From NCBI RefSeq assembly GCF_002749615.1, contig NZ_CP024201.1:4135001-4199000 (forward strand): a stretch of DNA of 64,000 bases, in the 5' to 3' direction. The stretch's first letter is position 1, and each line of letters starts with the position of its first letter. Under the pieces are notes generated by a model. It saw only the letters and a program-made list of their open reading frames with translations. It ran no database searches and was not told the origin of the DNA. Shown here one piece after another: positions 16,321 to 25,526 of the stretch. The DNA is from Caulobacter mirabilis (GTDB lineage Bacteria > Pseudomonadota > Alphaproteobacteria > Caulobacterales > Caulobacteraceae). A program made the translations under genes and the position numbers.

Positions 16321-17205
16321 CTAGACCGCCAGCGCCGCGCGGTTCGCCTCCAGGAAGCTGCGCAGAGTCTGGGGCGCGCGACCGCCGAACCGCTCGACGG
16401 CGTCGGTGATCACCTCGTGGTAGCCAGCCGCGGTCTGGGCGTCGAAGGCCGCCAGCATGTCGACGACGAACGGCGGCAGACCGGCCGCCGCCAGGCCCGA
16501 GACCAGCGCCTGCGCGTCGAGATCGACATGGGCGACCGGCTTGCCCGAGAGCTCGGACAGCAGCGCCGCGATTTGGTCCTGAGTCACCTGGGCCGGTCCC
16601 GTAACGTCGATGATCTCGCGTCCGGTCGCCGTCAGCAACGCGGCGGCGTCGGCGCGGGCGCAGTCCTCACGCGTCACGTAGGATCGACCGCGACCTCGTG
16701 TGGCGCTGAACAGCTTGCCCGAGGCGATGGCCTGCGGTCCGCTTCCCAACAGCAGGTCGGCATAGAGGGCGTGGCGCAGGAGGGTCCAGTCGAGGCCGGT
16801 CTCGACGATCGCCTGCTCGGTCCAGAAATGGTCGTCGAGAACTCCGCCTTCGGCCTGCGGCTGGGGCGAAGGCGCCGAGGTGTAGAGGAGGTGCTTGACC
16901 CCGACCTTCGCCGCCGCCGCGACGGCGGCGCGATGCTGGGCCAGGCGACGACCGGGCTCGGCGAGCGCATCGGTGCTGACGAGCAGCAGGCGGTCGGCGC
17001 CCGCGAAGGCGGCCTCCAGCGAGGCCGGGTCGTCGAAGTCGGCGCTGCGGATTTCAGCGCCGCGCGCGGCCAGGTCCGCCAGCTTGGCGACGTCGCGGCT
17101 GGTCGCGATCACGTCGGCGCCGGCGTCGAGCAGCAGTTCGACGACGCGGCGGCCGAGATGACCGCCGGCGCCGGTGACCAGCAGGCGGGGAGAGGATTGG
17201 GTCAT
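16321..17205 (-). CDS. NmrA-like NAD(P)-binding protein, quinone reductase QorB (YtfG)-like
   Basis: A 294-residue Rossmann protein with an N-terminal [25 protein letters not shown] nucleotide-binding turn and no SDR Tyr-x-x-x-Lys catalytic pair, as in NmrA-like and YtfG (NADPH:quinone oxidoreductase 2) proteins. It is divergent from an HxlR regulator with a single Cys near its N-terminus, the arrangement of ytfG/ytfH (qorB/qorR). Quinone reduction under redox stress is therefore likely but inferred from family and context. Confidence 0.85.
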   Translation of the reverse strand: MTQSSPRLLVTGAGGHLGRRVVELLLDAGADVIATSRDVAKLADLAARGAEIRSADFDDPASLEAAFAGADRLLLVSTDALAEPGRRLAQHRAAVAAAAKVGVKHLLYTSAPSPQPQAEGGVLDDHFWTEQAIVETGLDWTLLRHALYADLLLGSGPQAIASGKLFSATRGRGRSYVTREDCARADAAALLTATGREIIDVTGPAQVTQDQIAALLSELSGKPVAHVDLDAQALVSGLAAAGLPPFVVDMLAAFDAQTAAGYHEVITDAVERFGGRAPQTLRSFLEANRAALAV

Positions 17206-17230
17206 CGTTCGATCTCTCGTTCTGATTCAT

Positions 17231-17247
17231 GGTCTCATTTCGAGACC
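17231..17247. promoter_or_regulatory. Palindromic operator between qorB-like and HxlR genes
   Basis: GGTCTC, 5 bases, GAGACC forms a perfect inverted repeat starting 26 bases from the start of the qorB-like gene, in the 118-base divergent gap. Its position fits a site for the HxlR/QorR-type regulator that controls both genes. Confidence 0.6.
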
Positions 17248-17323
17248 TGCTTCAAATGTGAGAGCGCCACGCCTACTTAAAGGAGGCACGGAAACGTCAC
17301 CAGGTTACGCCAAGGGAACCGCC

Positions 17324-17722
17324 ATGTCCGCCGCCGAGACGCTCACCCGCAGCCTCAACGCCTGGAAGGGCCAGACCTTCGACGCGGCGCGCTGTCCGGT
17401 GCGCGACGTCATCGACCACCTGGGCGACAAGTGGAGCACCCTGCTGATCATGGTGCTGGCCGACGGCCCGCAGCGCTTCAGCGCCATCCGCCGCGCCGTG
17501 CCCGACATCTCGCAACGCATGCTCACCCAGACCCTGCGCGACCTCGAGCGTGACGGCCTGATCGAACGAGAGGTGTTTCCGACCAAGCCGCCGAGCGTCG
17601 AATATCGCCTGTCGCCGCTGGGTCGCACCCTGCTCGATCCCCTGGCCGCCCTGGTCGGCTGGGCGGAGGGCGCTCACCCCCAGATCGTACGCGCCCGGAC
17701 CGCCTACGATCAGGTCGCCTGA
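17324..17722 (+). CDS. HxlR family transcriptional regulator (QorR-like)
   Basis: A 132-residue winged-helix regulator with the HxlR core [20 protein letters not shown], the recognition segment [19 protein letters not shown] and the wing [17 protein letters not shown]. The single Cys in ARCPVRDV is at the place used for redox sensing in QorR/YodB-type proteins. The ATG at 17324 matches family N-termini; upstream in-frame starts would run through the palindrome. It is divergent from a quinone-reductase-like gene that it probably represses until oxidised or alkylated. Confidence 0.9.
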   Translation: MSAAETLTRSLNAWKGQTFDAARCPVRDVIDHLGDKWSTLLIMVLADGPQRFSAIRRAVPDISQRMLTQTLRDLERDGLIEREVFPTKPPSVEYRLSPLGRTLLDPLAALVGWAEGAHPQIVRARTAYDQVA

Positions 17723-17740
17723 CGGCGCTTCCGATATTTT

Positions 17741-17804
17741 TCGATATATCTATTGACTCGATACGCTTTCGATATATCTGATAGGTGCAGTTCAGATATA
17801 TCGA
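17741..17804 (+). promoter_or_regulatory. Triple operator upstream of the His-rich PadR gene
   Basis: TCGATATATCT occurs at 17741-17751 and 17769-17779, and its exact complement AGATATATCGA is at 17794-17804. The last two copies form an 11-bp perfect inverted repeat. A -35-like TTGACT lies at 17753-17758, between the first two copies, so bound protein would cover the promoter. The array ends 14 bases before the regulator's ATG. Confidence 0.75.
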
Positions 17805-17818
17805 GTAAGGATCGAAAC

Positions 17819-18376
17819 ATGCATCGCCATCATGGCTTTCATCATCACGAACATCACCGCTGGGGCCGTCACGGCTGGGGCGGACATCACATGCGCGGCG
17901 GCGGCCGCGGCGGGCGGTTCGGCCGCTTCTTCGACCACGGCGACCTGAAACTGGTCATCCTGCGCCTGATCGCCGACAAGCCGCGCCACGGCTACGAGAT
18001 CATCAAGGAGATCGAGGAGCAGGCCGGCGGCGCCTATTCGCCCAGCCCGGGCGTGGTCTATCCGACCCTGACCTGGCTCGAGGAAATGGGCTTCGTCACC
18101 GCCGCCGACGCGCCGGGCGGCCGCAAGCTCTACACCGCCACGCCGGAAGGCGAGGCGCACCTGGCCGCCAATGAGGCCCAGGCCAGCGGCATCTTCCAGC
18201 GCATGGCCGAAGCGGCGGCCTCCAGCGCCGCCTTCTCGCCGCAGATCCTGCGGGCCCGCGAGAACCTGCGCACCGCCCTGAAGCTGAAGACCACCGGCGG
18301 ATCGCTGTCCAAGGAGCAGATCGCGACCATCTGCGACGCCCTGGACGCCGCCGCCGCCGCCGTGGAGCGCGCCTGA
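17819..18376 (+). CDS. His-rich PadR family regulator (YqjI-like)
   Basis: The product has 185 residues. The first 40 residues are extremely rich in His, Arg and Gly (MHRHHGFHHHEHHRWGRHGW), a likely metal-binding arm. The PadR winged helix follows (LKLVILRLIADKPRHGYEII ... SPGVVYPTLTWLEEMGFV), then a helical dimerisation tail. E. coli YqjI has the same design, binds Ni/Fe and represses the ferric reductase gene yqjH. Here the following genes are DUF2218 and a TonB receptor, so control of iron-related uptake is a reasonable inference. ATG at 17819 follows AGTAAGGA. Confidence 0.92.
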   Translation: MHRHHGFHHHEHHRWGRHGWGGHHMRGGGRGGRFGRFFDHGDLKLVILRLIADKPRHGYEIIKEIEEQAGGAYSPSPGVVYPTLTWLEEMGFVTAADAPGGRKLYTATPEGEAHLAANEAQASGIFQRMAEAAASSAAFSPQILRARENLRTALKLKTTGGSLSKEQIATICDALDAAAAAVERA

Positions 18377-18663
18377 TGCAGAGCATCGCCAGCGTCTCCA
18401 CGGCCCACGCGGCCCGGTACATGACTCAGCTGTGCAAACACTGGGCGCACAAGTTCCCGGTGACGTTCGACGAGGCGTCGGGACGGATCGAGCTGCCGCT
18501 CGGTCTGTGCCGGCTCACCGTCGGCCCCGGCGTCCTCGGCGTCGTGCTGGAGGCGGCGGATGACGCCGGTCTGCTCCGGCTGGAGGACGTCGTCGCCGAC
18601 CATGTGAACCGTTTCGCCCATCGCGAGGGCGAGCTGGCGTTCGCCTGGACCCGGACCGCCTGA
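18376..18663 (+). CDS. DUF2218 family protein
   Basis: A 95-residue cytoplasmic protein with the DUF2218 pattern: STAHAARYMTQLCKHWAHKFPV near the start and VVADHVNRFAHREGELAFAW near the end. The family has no established biochemistry but is repeatedly found with siderophore-uptake genes. Its ATG overlaps the PadR stop codon (TGATG), so the two are translationally linked. A GC-rich hairpin (CCGTGGGCGG 18670-18679 / CCGCCCACGG 18686-18695) follows immediately. Confidence 0.88.
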   Translation: MQSIASVSTAHAARYMTQLCKHWAHKFPVTFDEASGRIELPLGLCRLTVGPGVLGVVLEAADDAGLLRLEDVVADHVNRFAHREGELAFAWTRTA

Positions 18664-18669
18664 CGCGTT

Positions 18670-18695
18670 CCGTGGGCGGCAACATCCGCCCACGG
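18670..18695 (+). terminator. Hairpin after DUF2218
   Basis: A perfect 10-bp stem with a 6-base loop begins 6 bases after the DUF2218 stop. There is no U-run, so it may attenuate or stabilise rather than terminate fully, allowing some read-through to the TonB receptor 126 bases on. Confidence 0.4.
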
Positions 18696-18821
18696 CGCGA
18701 CTGCAACAAAACTGTCCGACAACCATCACCGAGCCGTCTTCGCCGGTGACTATGCCCTCCCCCGTTTCTGATCGCGGCCTGTCCGAGCCCAGGACCGCGT
18801 CGCACATGGGGGATATCCGAA

Positions 18822-21107
18822 ATGAGGAAGACCGCGCTGTTCGCGCTGGCGGCGCTCACGCCGCTGGCCTTCGCCGCCCAGGCGCTGGCCGCCGACGGGG
18901 CGATCGCCACCGCCGCCGACGCTCCGACCAATGTCGAGGCGTTGATCGTCACCGGCGAGATCACCTATCGCAACCGCACCGAAGACGCGGCGCCGGTCCT
19001 CTCCTACGACCAGGAGTACTTCCAGCGGTTCGAGCCGGTCTCGGCCGGCGATGCGATGAAGCGCGTGCCCAGCGTGACCTTCCTGTCGGACGTCCTGGAA
19101 TCGGACGGCGCCCGCCTGCGCGGCCTGGACCCGGGCTACACCCAGATCCTGATCAACGGCGAGAAGGTGCCCGGCGCCCTGGCCGACCGGTCCTTCTTCG
19201 TCGACCGCATTCCGGCCGAACTGCTCGACCGGATCGAGATCATCCGCGCGCCGTCGGCCAACCGCAGCGGCGACGCCGTCGCCGGCGCCCTGAACATCGT
19301 GCTGCGCGACGCCCTGACCCTGAACGGCGGCTACGTCCGCGGCGGCGTCACGCGCTACAACGACGACAAGTTCGCCGGTAACGCCGGCGTCTACTGGGGC
19401 GGCGAAGTCGGCCCCGGCCGCCTGCTGATCGGCGCCAACGTCCAGGGCCGCCGCGCGCCCAAGGAAAAGACCAGCTGGCGCTACAAGACGCCGGGCGGCG
19501 CGCTGGACAACATCGAGGTCCAGACCGACGTCCGCGACGGCACCGACTACTCGTTTAACGCCAGCTACGACGTCGCCGTCGGCGGCGGCGACCTGACCCT
19601 GGAAGGCTTCTTCGTCCGCACCGATCGCCTGCAGGACGAGGACTCCCTGGAGTACCGCGGCGGCATCCGCGACAACGCCAACCTGCTCACCGCCAACGAC
19701 AACGACCTCGACATCCTGACCGACAGCTGGTCGCTCCGCGGCAAGTACGTCCGCGACATGTTCGGCGGCCGCTCCAAGTTCAAGCTGGGCTACTCGGAAC
19801 TGAAGGACGACCAGTTCGAGTTCGAGCAGGAGCTGGAGTTCCTGCGCGACGCGGCGCCGTTCCCCGACGCCGACCGCTTCACCCGCGACGAAACCAGGAC
19901 CGACCTCAAGGACAGCGAGCTCAGCGCCGAACTCGAGCATGAGCGTGACATCGGCTTCGGAAAGCTGTCGTTCGGCGTTCAGTACGTCGACAAGAGCCGC
20001 GACAACCTGGTCACCGAGCGCCGCAACCGCTTCAACGTCGCCAACGGCGTCAACGGCGGGTTCGCCTATCCCGCGCCGACGGGCTCGTGGACCGACCAGG
20101 GCTTCGGCAAGGTCGCCATCGAGGAGACCCGGATCGACCCCTATGTGATGCTGAACGGCAAGACCGACCTGGTCACCTGGGAAGTCGGCCTGCGCTACGA
20201 GACCACCGACACCAAGATCACTGACGACAGCGGCGGCGTCGGGGCGGCCGACCGGGTCACCGAGAACGACTACGCCTTCCTCCTGCCGTCGGCGAACTTC
20301 AAGTTCCGTGCGGGCGACAACGGCCGCATCAACCTCTCGGTCGGCCGCACCGTGCGTCGCCCGAACTTCGACTCGCTGCAGCCGATCCTGCTCAAGGACG
20401 AGTACGGCGACGACCAGGACTTCATCGGCAATCCGAACCTGAAGCCCGAGACCGCCTGGGGCCTGGACCTCGGTTACGAGCGCCGGCTGCCCGGCCGCGG
20501 CGTCGCCGGCGTCAACGTCTTCTACCGCCAGATCTCCGACCTGATTGAAGAAGACCTGCTGAGCGTCGACAGGACCGATCCGGCCGCCGTCAAGCGCGTC
20601 TACACCTCGAAGAACGTCGGCGACGGCAAGGTCTGGGGCGTGGAGTTCGACCTGTCGACCCCCCTCACCTTCATCGGCCTGGAAAACACCGGCGTGTTCC
20701 TGAACTACAGCTGGCTCGATAGCGACATCAATGATCGCTACGGCAGCCGCAGGTTCAACAGCCAGTCCAACTACGTGTTCAACGTCGGCTTCATCCAGGA
20801 TCTGCCCAGCTGGGAGGCCGCCTTCGGCGTGACCTACCGCAAGCAGGGCAACGCCTGGAGCCGGATCACGCTCGAGGAGGTGCGCACCGAGTACGGCGGC
20901 GACCTGGAGATGTTCATCGAGAAGCGCATCGGCGAGCGCCTGGTCGTCCGCCTGACCGGCCAGAACCTGCTCGACTCCTCCAAGGACGAGGTCTTCGACA
21001 AGTTCGGCTCGATCCAGGACCAGATCGACCGCAAGCACGACGAATACGAGATCGAGACCGAGAAGGCCGGTCCGGTGTTCCAGCTGACCGCCCGCTACGC
21101 ATTCTAG
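18822..21107 (+). CDS. TonB-dependent outer-membrane receptor
   Basis: A 761-residue receptor: signal peptide (MRKTALFALAALTPLAFAAQALA), a TonB-box-like VEALIVTGE, a plug domain (GDAMKRVPSVTFLSD, ARLRGLDPGYTQILINGEKV, RIEIIRAPSA) and a beta-barrel ending in Phe (VFQLTARYAF), the outer-membrane insertion signal. It follows the YqjI-like regulator and DUF2218, so iron-siderophore or another metal chelate is the best guess for its substrate. It ends in a strong terminator shared with the convergent peptidase genes. Confidence 0.93.
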   Translation: MRKTALFALAALTPLAFAAQALAADGAIATAADAPTNVEALIVTGEITYRNRTEDAAPVLSYDQEYFQRFEPVSAGDAMKRVPSVTFLSDVLESDGARLRGLDPGYTQILINGEKVPGALADRSFFVDRIPAELLDRIEIIRAPSANRSGDAVAGALNIVLRDALTLNGGYVRGGVTRYNDDKFAGNAGVYWGGEVGPGRLLIGANVQGRRAPKEKTSWRYKTPGGALDNIEVQTDVRDGTDYSFNASYDVAVGGGDLTLEGFFVRTDRLQDEDSLEYRGGIRDNANLLTANDNDLDILTDSWSLRGKYVRDMFGGRSKFKLGYSELKDDQFEFEQELEFLRDAAPFPDADRFTRDETRTDLKDSELSAELEHERDIGFGKLSFGVQYVDKSRDNLVTERRNRFNVANGVNGGFAYPAPTGSWTDQGFGKVAIEETRIDPYVMLNGKTDLVTWEVGLRYETTDTKITDDSGGVGAADRVTENDYAFLLPSANFKFRAGDNGRINLSVGRTVRRPNFDSLQPILLKDEYGDDQDFIGNPNLKPETAWGLDLGYERRLPGRGVAGVNVFYRQISDLIEEDLLSVDRTDPAAVKRVYTSKNVGDGKVWGVEFDLSTPLTFIGLENTGVFLNYSWLDSDINDRYGSRRFNSQSNYVFNVGFIQDLPSWEAAFGVTYRKQGNAWSRITLEEVRTEYGGDLEMFIEKRIGERLVVRLTGQNLLDSSKDEVFDKFGSIQDQIDRKHDEYEIETEKAGPVFQLTARYAF

Positions 21108-21142
21108 GCCCACTACCCTCCCCCCAGGGCCTTGAAAAACTA

Positions 21143-21177
21143 AGCCCCCGCCGCGTTCGCGACGGGGGCTCTTTTTT
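21143..21177 (+). terminator. Rho-independent terminator of the TonB receptor
   Basis: AGCCCCCG (21143-21150) pairs with CGGGGGCT (21163-21170) over an inner CGCG/CGCG stem, followed by CTTTTTT. It is 35 bases after the receptor stop and 18 bases before the end of the convergent peptidase gene; A-rich sequence on its other side means it may work in both directions. Confidence 0.9.
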
Positions 21178-21195
21178 CAGCGACGGATCGGACGA

Positions 21196-23307
21196 TCAGT
21201 CCATCAGCTGCTGGCTGAGATAGGTGAACTCCAGGGCGTTTCGCCGGGCCGTCTCGTTGAGGTTTGCCGCCGCGGAGTGCCCGCCGTCGATGTTCTCGTA
21301 ATAGAGATAATCGTAGCCGAGCGCCTTGAGGCGAGCGGCAGCCTTGCGGGCATGCGCCGGGTGCACCCGGTCGTCCTTGGTCGAGGTCTCGATGAAGGCG
21401 CGCGGATACTTCTGGCCCGCCTTCAGGTTCGAGTAGGGGTCGTACTTCGCGATCCAGGCGCGTTCGTCAGGCTTGGCCGGATCACCGTACTCGCCGACCC
21501 AGGAGGCGCCCGCGCCCATGCTGGTGTAGTTCAGCATGTCGAACAGCGGCACCTGCACCACGACGGCGTTGTAGAGGTCCGGCCGCTGGGTCAGGGCCAC
21601 GCCCATCAACAGGCCGCCGTTGCTGCCGCCCATGATCCCGAGCCGGCGCGGGCTGGTGATCTTGCGGGCGATCAGGTCTTCCGACACCGCGAAGAAGTCG
21701 TCGTAGACCTTCTGCCGGTTGGACTCGAGGCCGGCCTGGTGCCATGCCGGGCCGTACTCGCCGCCGCCGCGGATATTGGCCACGACATAGACGCCGCCTC
21801 GCTCGAGCCACAGCTTGCCGACCGAACCCGAGTAGCTGGGGGTCAGCGAAACCTGGAACCCGCCGTAGGCGTAGAGCAACGTCGGAGCCTGGCCGTCATA
21901 CTTCAGATCCTTCGGGCGAACGACGAAGTACGGCACCTTGGTCCCGTCCTTGGAGGTGGCGAAGAACTGCTCGACGACGTGTTTGCTGGCGTCGAAGCGG
22001 GCCGGGGAGGCCTTGATCGTCTCCAGCTTGCCGGTCGCCGCATCCGCCAGCCAGTAGGTGGTCGGCGTCAGGTAGTTGGTCACGGTGATCCAGACGCGGT
22101 CGTCGGTCTCCGACGCCGAACCGATGCCGATCGTGGCGTTGGCCGGCAGATCCAGCGGCTTGCTGGTCCAGCCGTCCGCGCCCGGCGTGAACACCAGCGC
22201 CTTGCCCTTGACGTCCTCGTTCAAGGTGACCACCAGCTTGTTGCGGGTGATGTTGGTTCCCTCGATCGCCTGGTTCGCCGCCGGTCGCAGGATCAGCGTC
22301 GGATGCGCCTTGGCCGGGTCGGCCTTGAGCGCGGCCAGGTCGAAGGCCGCCAGGTCGCCCTGCTTGAGGCCATGCTCGGCCCAGTCCTGTTCGAGGGTGA
22401 AGACCAGCTTGCCTTGGACCAGACCCTGGATCCCGCTCTTCAGCGGGAAGGGCAGCTTCACGGTTCCCTTGTCCGTGAGCAGGTAGGTCTCGGTCTCGAA
22501 GAAGCTGACGGCGCGACTGACCATCGCCGCCTGGACCTTGCCGTCGGGATCGCGCAGCACGAAGGGCGTGACCATCACGTCCTCGACCTTGCCCCGGAAG
22601 ACCTCCTTGGCCTCGGCCAGCGGCGTTCCGCGCTTCCAAACCTTCAACACATAGGGATAGCTGGACTTGGTGAGGGTCCCCGGCTCCCACTCGCGGGCGA
22701 TCAGCAGGGTGTCCTTGTCGAGCCAGGTGACGTTCTGCTTGCCTTCCGGCGCCTCGAAACCGCCGGCGACGAAGGTCTTCGTCACGCTGTCGAACTCGCG
22801 ATAGACCATCGCGTCCTTGCCGCCGTCCGACAGGACGACCAGGCAGTGGCGATCGTCCGGCGACAGGCAGCTGGCGCCCTTGTAGACCCAGTTCTTGCCC
22901 TCGGCCTTGGCCAGGGCGTCGACGTCCAGGACGGTTTCCCACACCGGATCGGCCGTCCGGTAGCTGTCGAGCGTGGTCTTGCGCCAGACGCCGCGCACAT
23001 GCGTGGCGTCCTGCCAGAAGTTGCTCAGCTTGCCGTCGCCCGAGAATCCGACGCCGGGCACCCGGTCCTTGGCGTTGACGATGGCCAGCGCCTTGTCGTT
23101 CAGATCCTTGTAGCGAGGATCGTTCTGCAGAACCGGCAGCGAGCGGTCGTTCTCGGCGCGGGCCCAGGCAAGCGGCTTGGCTCCCTCGATCTCCTCCATC
23201 CACTGGAAGGGATCGGCGGGGGTGCGGGCAGGCGTCGAGCCGGAAGTCTGGGCGGACGCGGAAAAGGCGGCGGCGGTCATGGCTGCCGCCAAAAGTAGGG
23301 ATCGCAT
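21196..23307 (-). CDS. Exported prolyl oligopeptidase (S9A), second of a tandem pair
   Basis: A 703-residue serine peptidase: signal peptide (MRSLLLAAAMTAAAFSASAQ), N-terminal beta-propeller region, and C-terminal alpha/beta hydrolase with the nucleophile in GGSNGG (Ser562), the acid in STKDDRVHP and the His in IDGGHS. Such enzymes cut after Pro in short peptides. Its frame stays open far upstream through the neighbouring gene, but MRSLLL with its signal peptide at 23307 is the natural start. It begins 8 bases after the stop of a close paralogue, so the pair is a probable operon. Confidence 0.93.
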   Translation of the reverse strand: MRSLLLAAAMTAAAFSASAQTSGSTPARTPADPFQWMEEIEGAKPLAWARAENDRSLPVLQNDPRYKDLNDKALAIVNAKDRVPGVGFSGDGKLSNFWQDATHVRGVWRKTTLDSYRTADPVWETVLDVDALAKAEGKNWVYKGASCLSPDDRHCLVVLSDGGKDAMVYREFDSVTKTFVAGGFEAPEGKQNVTWLDKDTLLIAREWEPGTLTKSSYPYVLKVWKRGTPLAEAKEVFRGKVEDVMVTPFVLRDPDGKVQAAMVSRAVSFFETETYLLTDKGTVKLPFPLKSGIQGLVQGKLVFTLEQDWAEHGLKQGDLAAFDLAALKADPAKAHPTLILRPAANQAIEGTNITRNKLVVTLNEDVKGKALVFTPGADGWTSKPLDLPANATIGIGSASETDDRVWITVTNYLTPTTYWLADAATGKLETIKASPARFDASKHVVEQFFATSKDGTKVPYFVVRPKDLKYDGQAPTLLYAYGGFQVSLTPSYSGSVGKLWLERGGVYVVANIRGGGEYGPAWHQAGLESNRQKVYDDFFAVSEDLIARKITSPRRLGIMGGSNGGLLMGVALTQRPDLYNAVVVQVPLFDMLNYTSMGAGASWVGEYGDPAKPDERAWIAKYDPYSNLKAGQKYPRAFIETSTKDDRVHPAHARKAAARLKALGYDYLYYENIDGGHSAAANLNETARRNALEFTYLSQQLMD

Positions 23308-23315
23308 CGGAAGCT

Positions 23316-25457
23316 TCAATCCATCAGCTGACGGGACAGGTAGACGTAGTGCATGGCCCAGCGCTTCGCGTTGGCCGCGGGATCGGCGGCGTTGGCGTGA
23401 CCGCCGTCGGTGTTCTCGTAGTAGAGATACGGCGCGCCGACCTCTTCCAGCCGGGCCGCGAACTTGCGGGCGTGGCCCGGGTGGACGCGGTCGTCCTTGG
23501 TCGAGGTGGTGATGTAGGCCAGCGGGTACTTCACCCCCGGCTTCACGTTCTGGAACGGCGAGTACTTCGCGATCCAGGCGGCCTCCTCCGGCTTGGTCGG
23601 GTCGCCGTACTCGCCGATCCAGGACGCGCCGGCCGGCAGCAGGTGGTAGCGCAGCATGTCCAGCAGCGGGCTTTCGACCACCACCGCGTTCCAGAGATCG
23701 GGGCGCTGGGTCAGGGCCACGCCGGCGAGCAGGCCGCCGTTCGAACGGCCGTAGAAGCCCATGTGGCGCGGCGAGCTGATCTTGCGGGCCACGACGTCCT
23801 CGGCCACGGCGAACAGGTCGTCGTAGGCGCGCTGGCGGTTCTGCTTCAGCGCCGCCTCGTGCCAGGCCGGACCGAACTCGCCGCCGCCGCGGATGTTGGG
23901 GACGATCTGGACCCCGCCGCGCTCCAGCCAGAGCTTGCCGTTGATCGGGTCGTACAGCGGCAGCTTGCTCAGCTGGAAGCCGCCGTAGGCGAACACCTGG
24001 GCCGGATTCGAGCCGTCGTACTTCAGGTTCGTCTTGCGGATCACGAAGTAGGGGATCTTGGTTCCGTCCTTCGACGTCGCCTCGAACTGTTCGACGGTCA
24101 GGTCGTCGGCCTTGAAGCGAGCCGGCATGGTCTTCACGACCTCCAACTTGCCGGCGACCAGCTCGCCCAGGCTCAGCTGCGTCGGCGAGACGAAGCTCTC
24201 GACCGTGAAGAACAGCTGATCGCCGCCGTCGCTGGCCGAAACCAGGTTGATCGAGGCGTTGTCGGCGGTCGGCAAGGTCGAGGCGCGCCAGCCCCACTCG
24301 CCGCGATCCTGGAACGTCATCAGCCGGCCGCGCACGTTGTCGTAGACGACGGCGGCGACACGGTTGTCGGTCACTTCGACCTGGTCGATCGACTGTCGTG
24401 CGTTCGGCTCGAAGACGACGCAGGGATCGCAGTTGTTGCTGATGACGATCTCGCCGTTCGGGCCGGTCAGCGGCTTGCCGAGCGCCTTGTCGGGCGTGAT
24501 CGAGATCAAGGTTCCGCTGGCGAAGACCTTCGGATCCTTGTCCTTGTCGAACCGCGGACGGGTCCAGGACTCCTCCAGCGTGACGATCAGGTCGCCGTTG
24601 ACGAAGCCCTGGATCGTCGAGCGCTGCGGGATCTGGGTCTTCTCGACGCCCTTGTCGGTCAGCAGCAGGAATTCGGTGTGGAAGAAGTCGACGGCGCGCC
24701 GGAGCACGACGACGCGCTGGCCCTTGGCGTCGCGATAGACCATCGGCGTGACGCTGACGTCCTTGGGCGAACCGCGATAGACTTCCTTGGCCTCCGACAG
24801 CGGCTGGCCACGCTTGAGCGTCTTCACCACGAAGCCATAGCCGGACTCGGTGGTCGTGCCCGGGCCCCAGTCGCGGGTCAGGATCAGGGTGTCGGCGTCC
24901 AGCCAGGCCACGGTCTGCTTCGATTCCGACAGGCGGAAGCCGCCTTCGACGAAGGCCTTGGTCTTCAGGTCGAACTCGCGGACCTCGACGGCGTCCTTGC
25001 CGCCGTTGGACAGGTCGACCAGGCAGCGGTCGTGGGTCACCGGCCGGCAGTTGGAGCCCTTCCAGATCCAGTTGGCGTTCTCGGCCTTGGCCAGGGCGTC
25101 GACGTCCAGCACCGTCTCCCAGGTCGGCGTCGCCGATCGGAAGCTGCCCAGCGTCGTCCGGCGCCACAGGCCGCGCACGTTCGCGGCGTCCTGCCAGAAG
25201 TTGTAGACGCCGGTTCCGATGAACTTGGAGGTCGGGATCCGGTCCTTGGCCGACAGGATGGTCAGGGCCTCGGCATGCAGCCCGGCGTAGCGGGCGTCGC
25301 CGGTCAGCACCGGCAGGGTCTTGGCGTTCTCGGCCTGGACCCATTCCATGGCCCGGGCGCCGTCGACGGCCTCCAGCCATTCGAACGGCGTTTCGGCGGC
25401 GACGGCCGGCGCGGCGCTGGCAAGCAGCAGCGTCGCGGCGAGCGCGGGCAGTTTCAT
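23316..25457 (-). CDS. Exported prolyl oligopeptidase (S9A), first of a tandem pair
   Basis: A 713-residue paralogue of the next gene, aligned from end to end (both have PFEWLE/PFQWME, NFWQDA, WETVLDVDALAKAE, GGFQ, RGGGE, SNGGLL and end in YLSQQLMD or YLSRQLMD). Signal peptide MKLPALAATLLLASAAPAVAA. Nucleophile in GRSNGG (Ser572), acid in STKDDRVHP, His in TDGGHA. The ATG at 25457 gives the signal peptide. Tandem duplication is likely; divergence inside the propeller suggests different peptide preferences. Confidence 0.93.
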   Translation of the reverse strand: MKLPALAATLLLASAAPAVAAETPFEWLEAVDGARAMEWVQAENAKTLPVLTGDARYAGLHAEALTILSAKDRIPTSKFIGTGVYNFWQDAANVRGLWRRTTLGSFRSATPTWETVLDVDALAKAENANWIWKGSNCRPVTHDRCLVDLSNGGKDAVEVREFDLKTKAFVEGGFRLSESKQTVAWLDADTLILTRDWGPGTTTESGYGFVVKTLKRGQPLSEAKEVYRGSPKDVSVTPMVYRDAKGQRVVVLRRAVDFFHTEFLLLTDKGVEKTQIPQRSTIQGFVNGDLIVTLEESWTRPRFDKDKDPKVFASGTLISITPDKALGKPLTGPNGEIVISNNCDPCVVFEPNARQSIDQVEVTDNRVAAVVYDNVRGRLMTFQDRGEWGWRASTLPTADNASINLVSASDGGDQLFFTVESFVSPTQLSLGELVAGKLEVVKTMPARFKADDLTVEQFEATSKDGTKIPYFVIRKTNLKYDGSNPAQVFAYGGFQLSKLPLYDPINGKLWLERGGVQIVPNIRGGGEFGPAWHEAALKQNRQRAYDDLFAVAEDVVARKISSPRHMGFYGRSNGGLLAGVALTQRPDLWNAVVVESPLLDMLRYHLLPAGASWIGEYGDPTKPEEAAWIAKYSPFQNVKPGVKYPLAYITTSTKDDRVHPGHARKFAARLEEVGAPYLYYENTDGGHANAADPAANAKRWAMHYVYLSRQLMD

Positions 25458-25526
25458 GGAATGTCCCCCTACTGCAATTTTATAACACCGCCACCATAGG
25501 CGCCGCCCGGCTCGGGGCAAGGGCGG

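Noticed and set aside
21196..25380. A single 1394-codon minus-strand frame that looks like a fusion
   Set aside because: It is the frame of the second oligopeptidase running open out of frame through the first. Two separate genes with signal peptides and triads explain the region.
18822..25457. Lasso-peptide uptake and isopeptidase locus (TonB receptor plus prolyl oligopeptidase family enzymes)
   Set aside because: No precursor peptide, B or C maturation protein or sigma/anti-sigma pair is present, and the two peptidases look like ordinary S9A enzymes.
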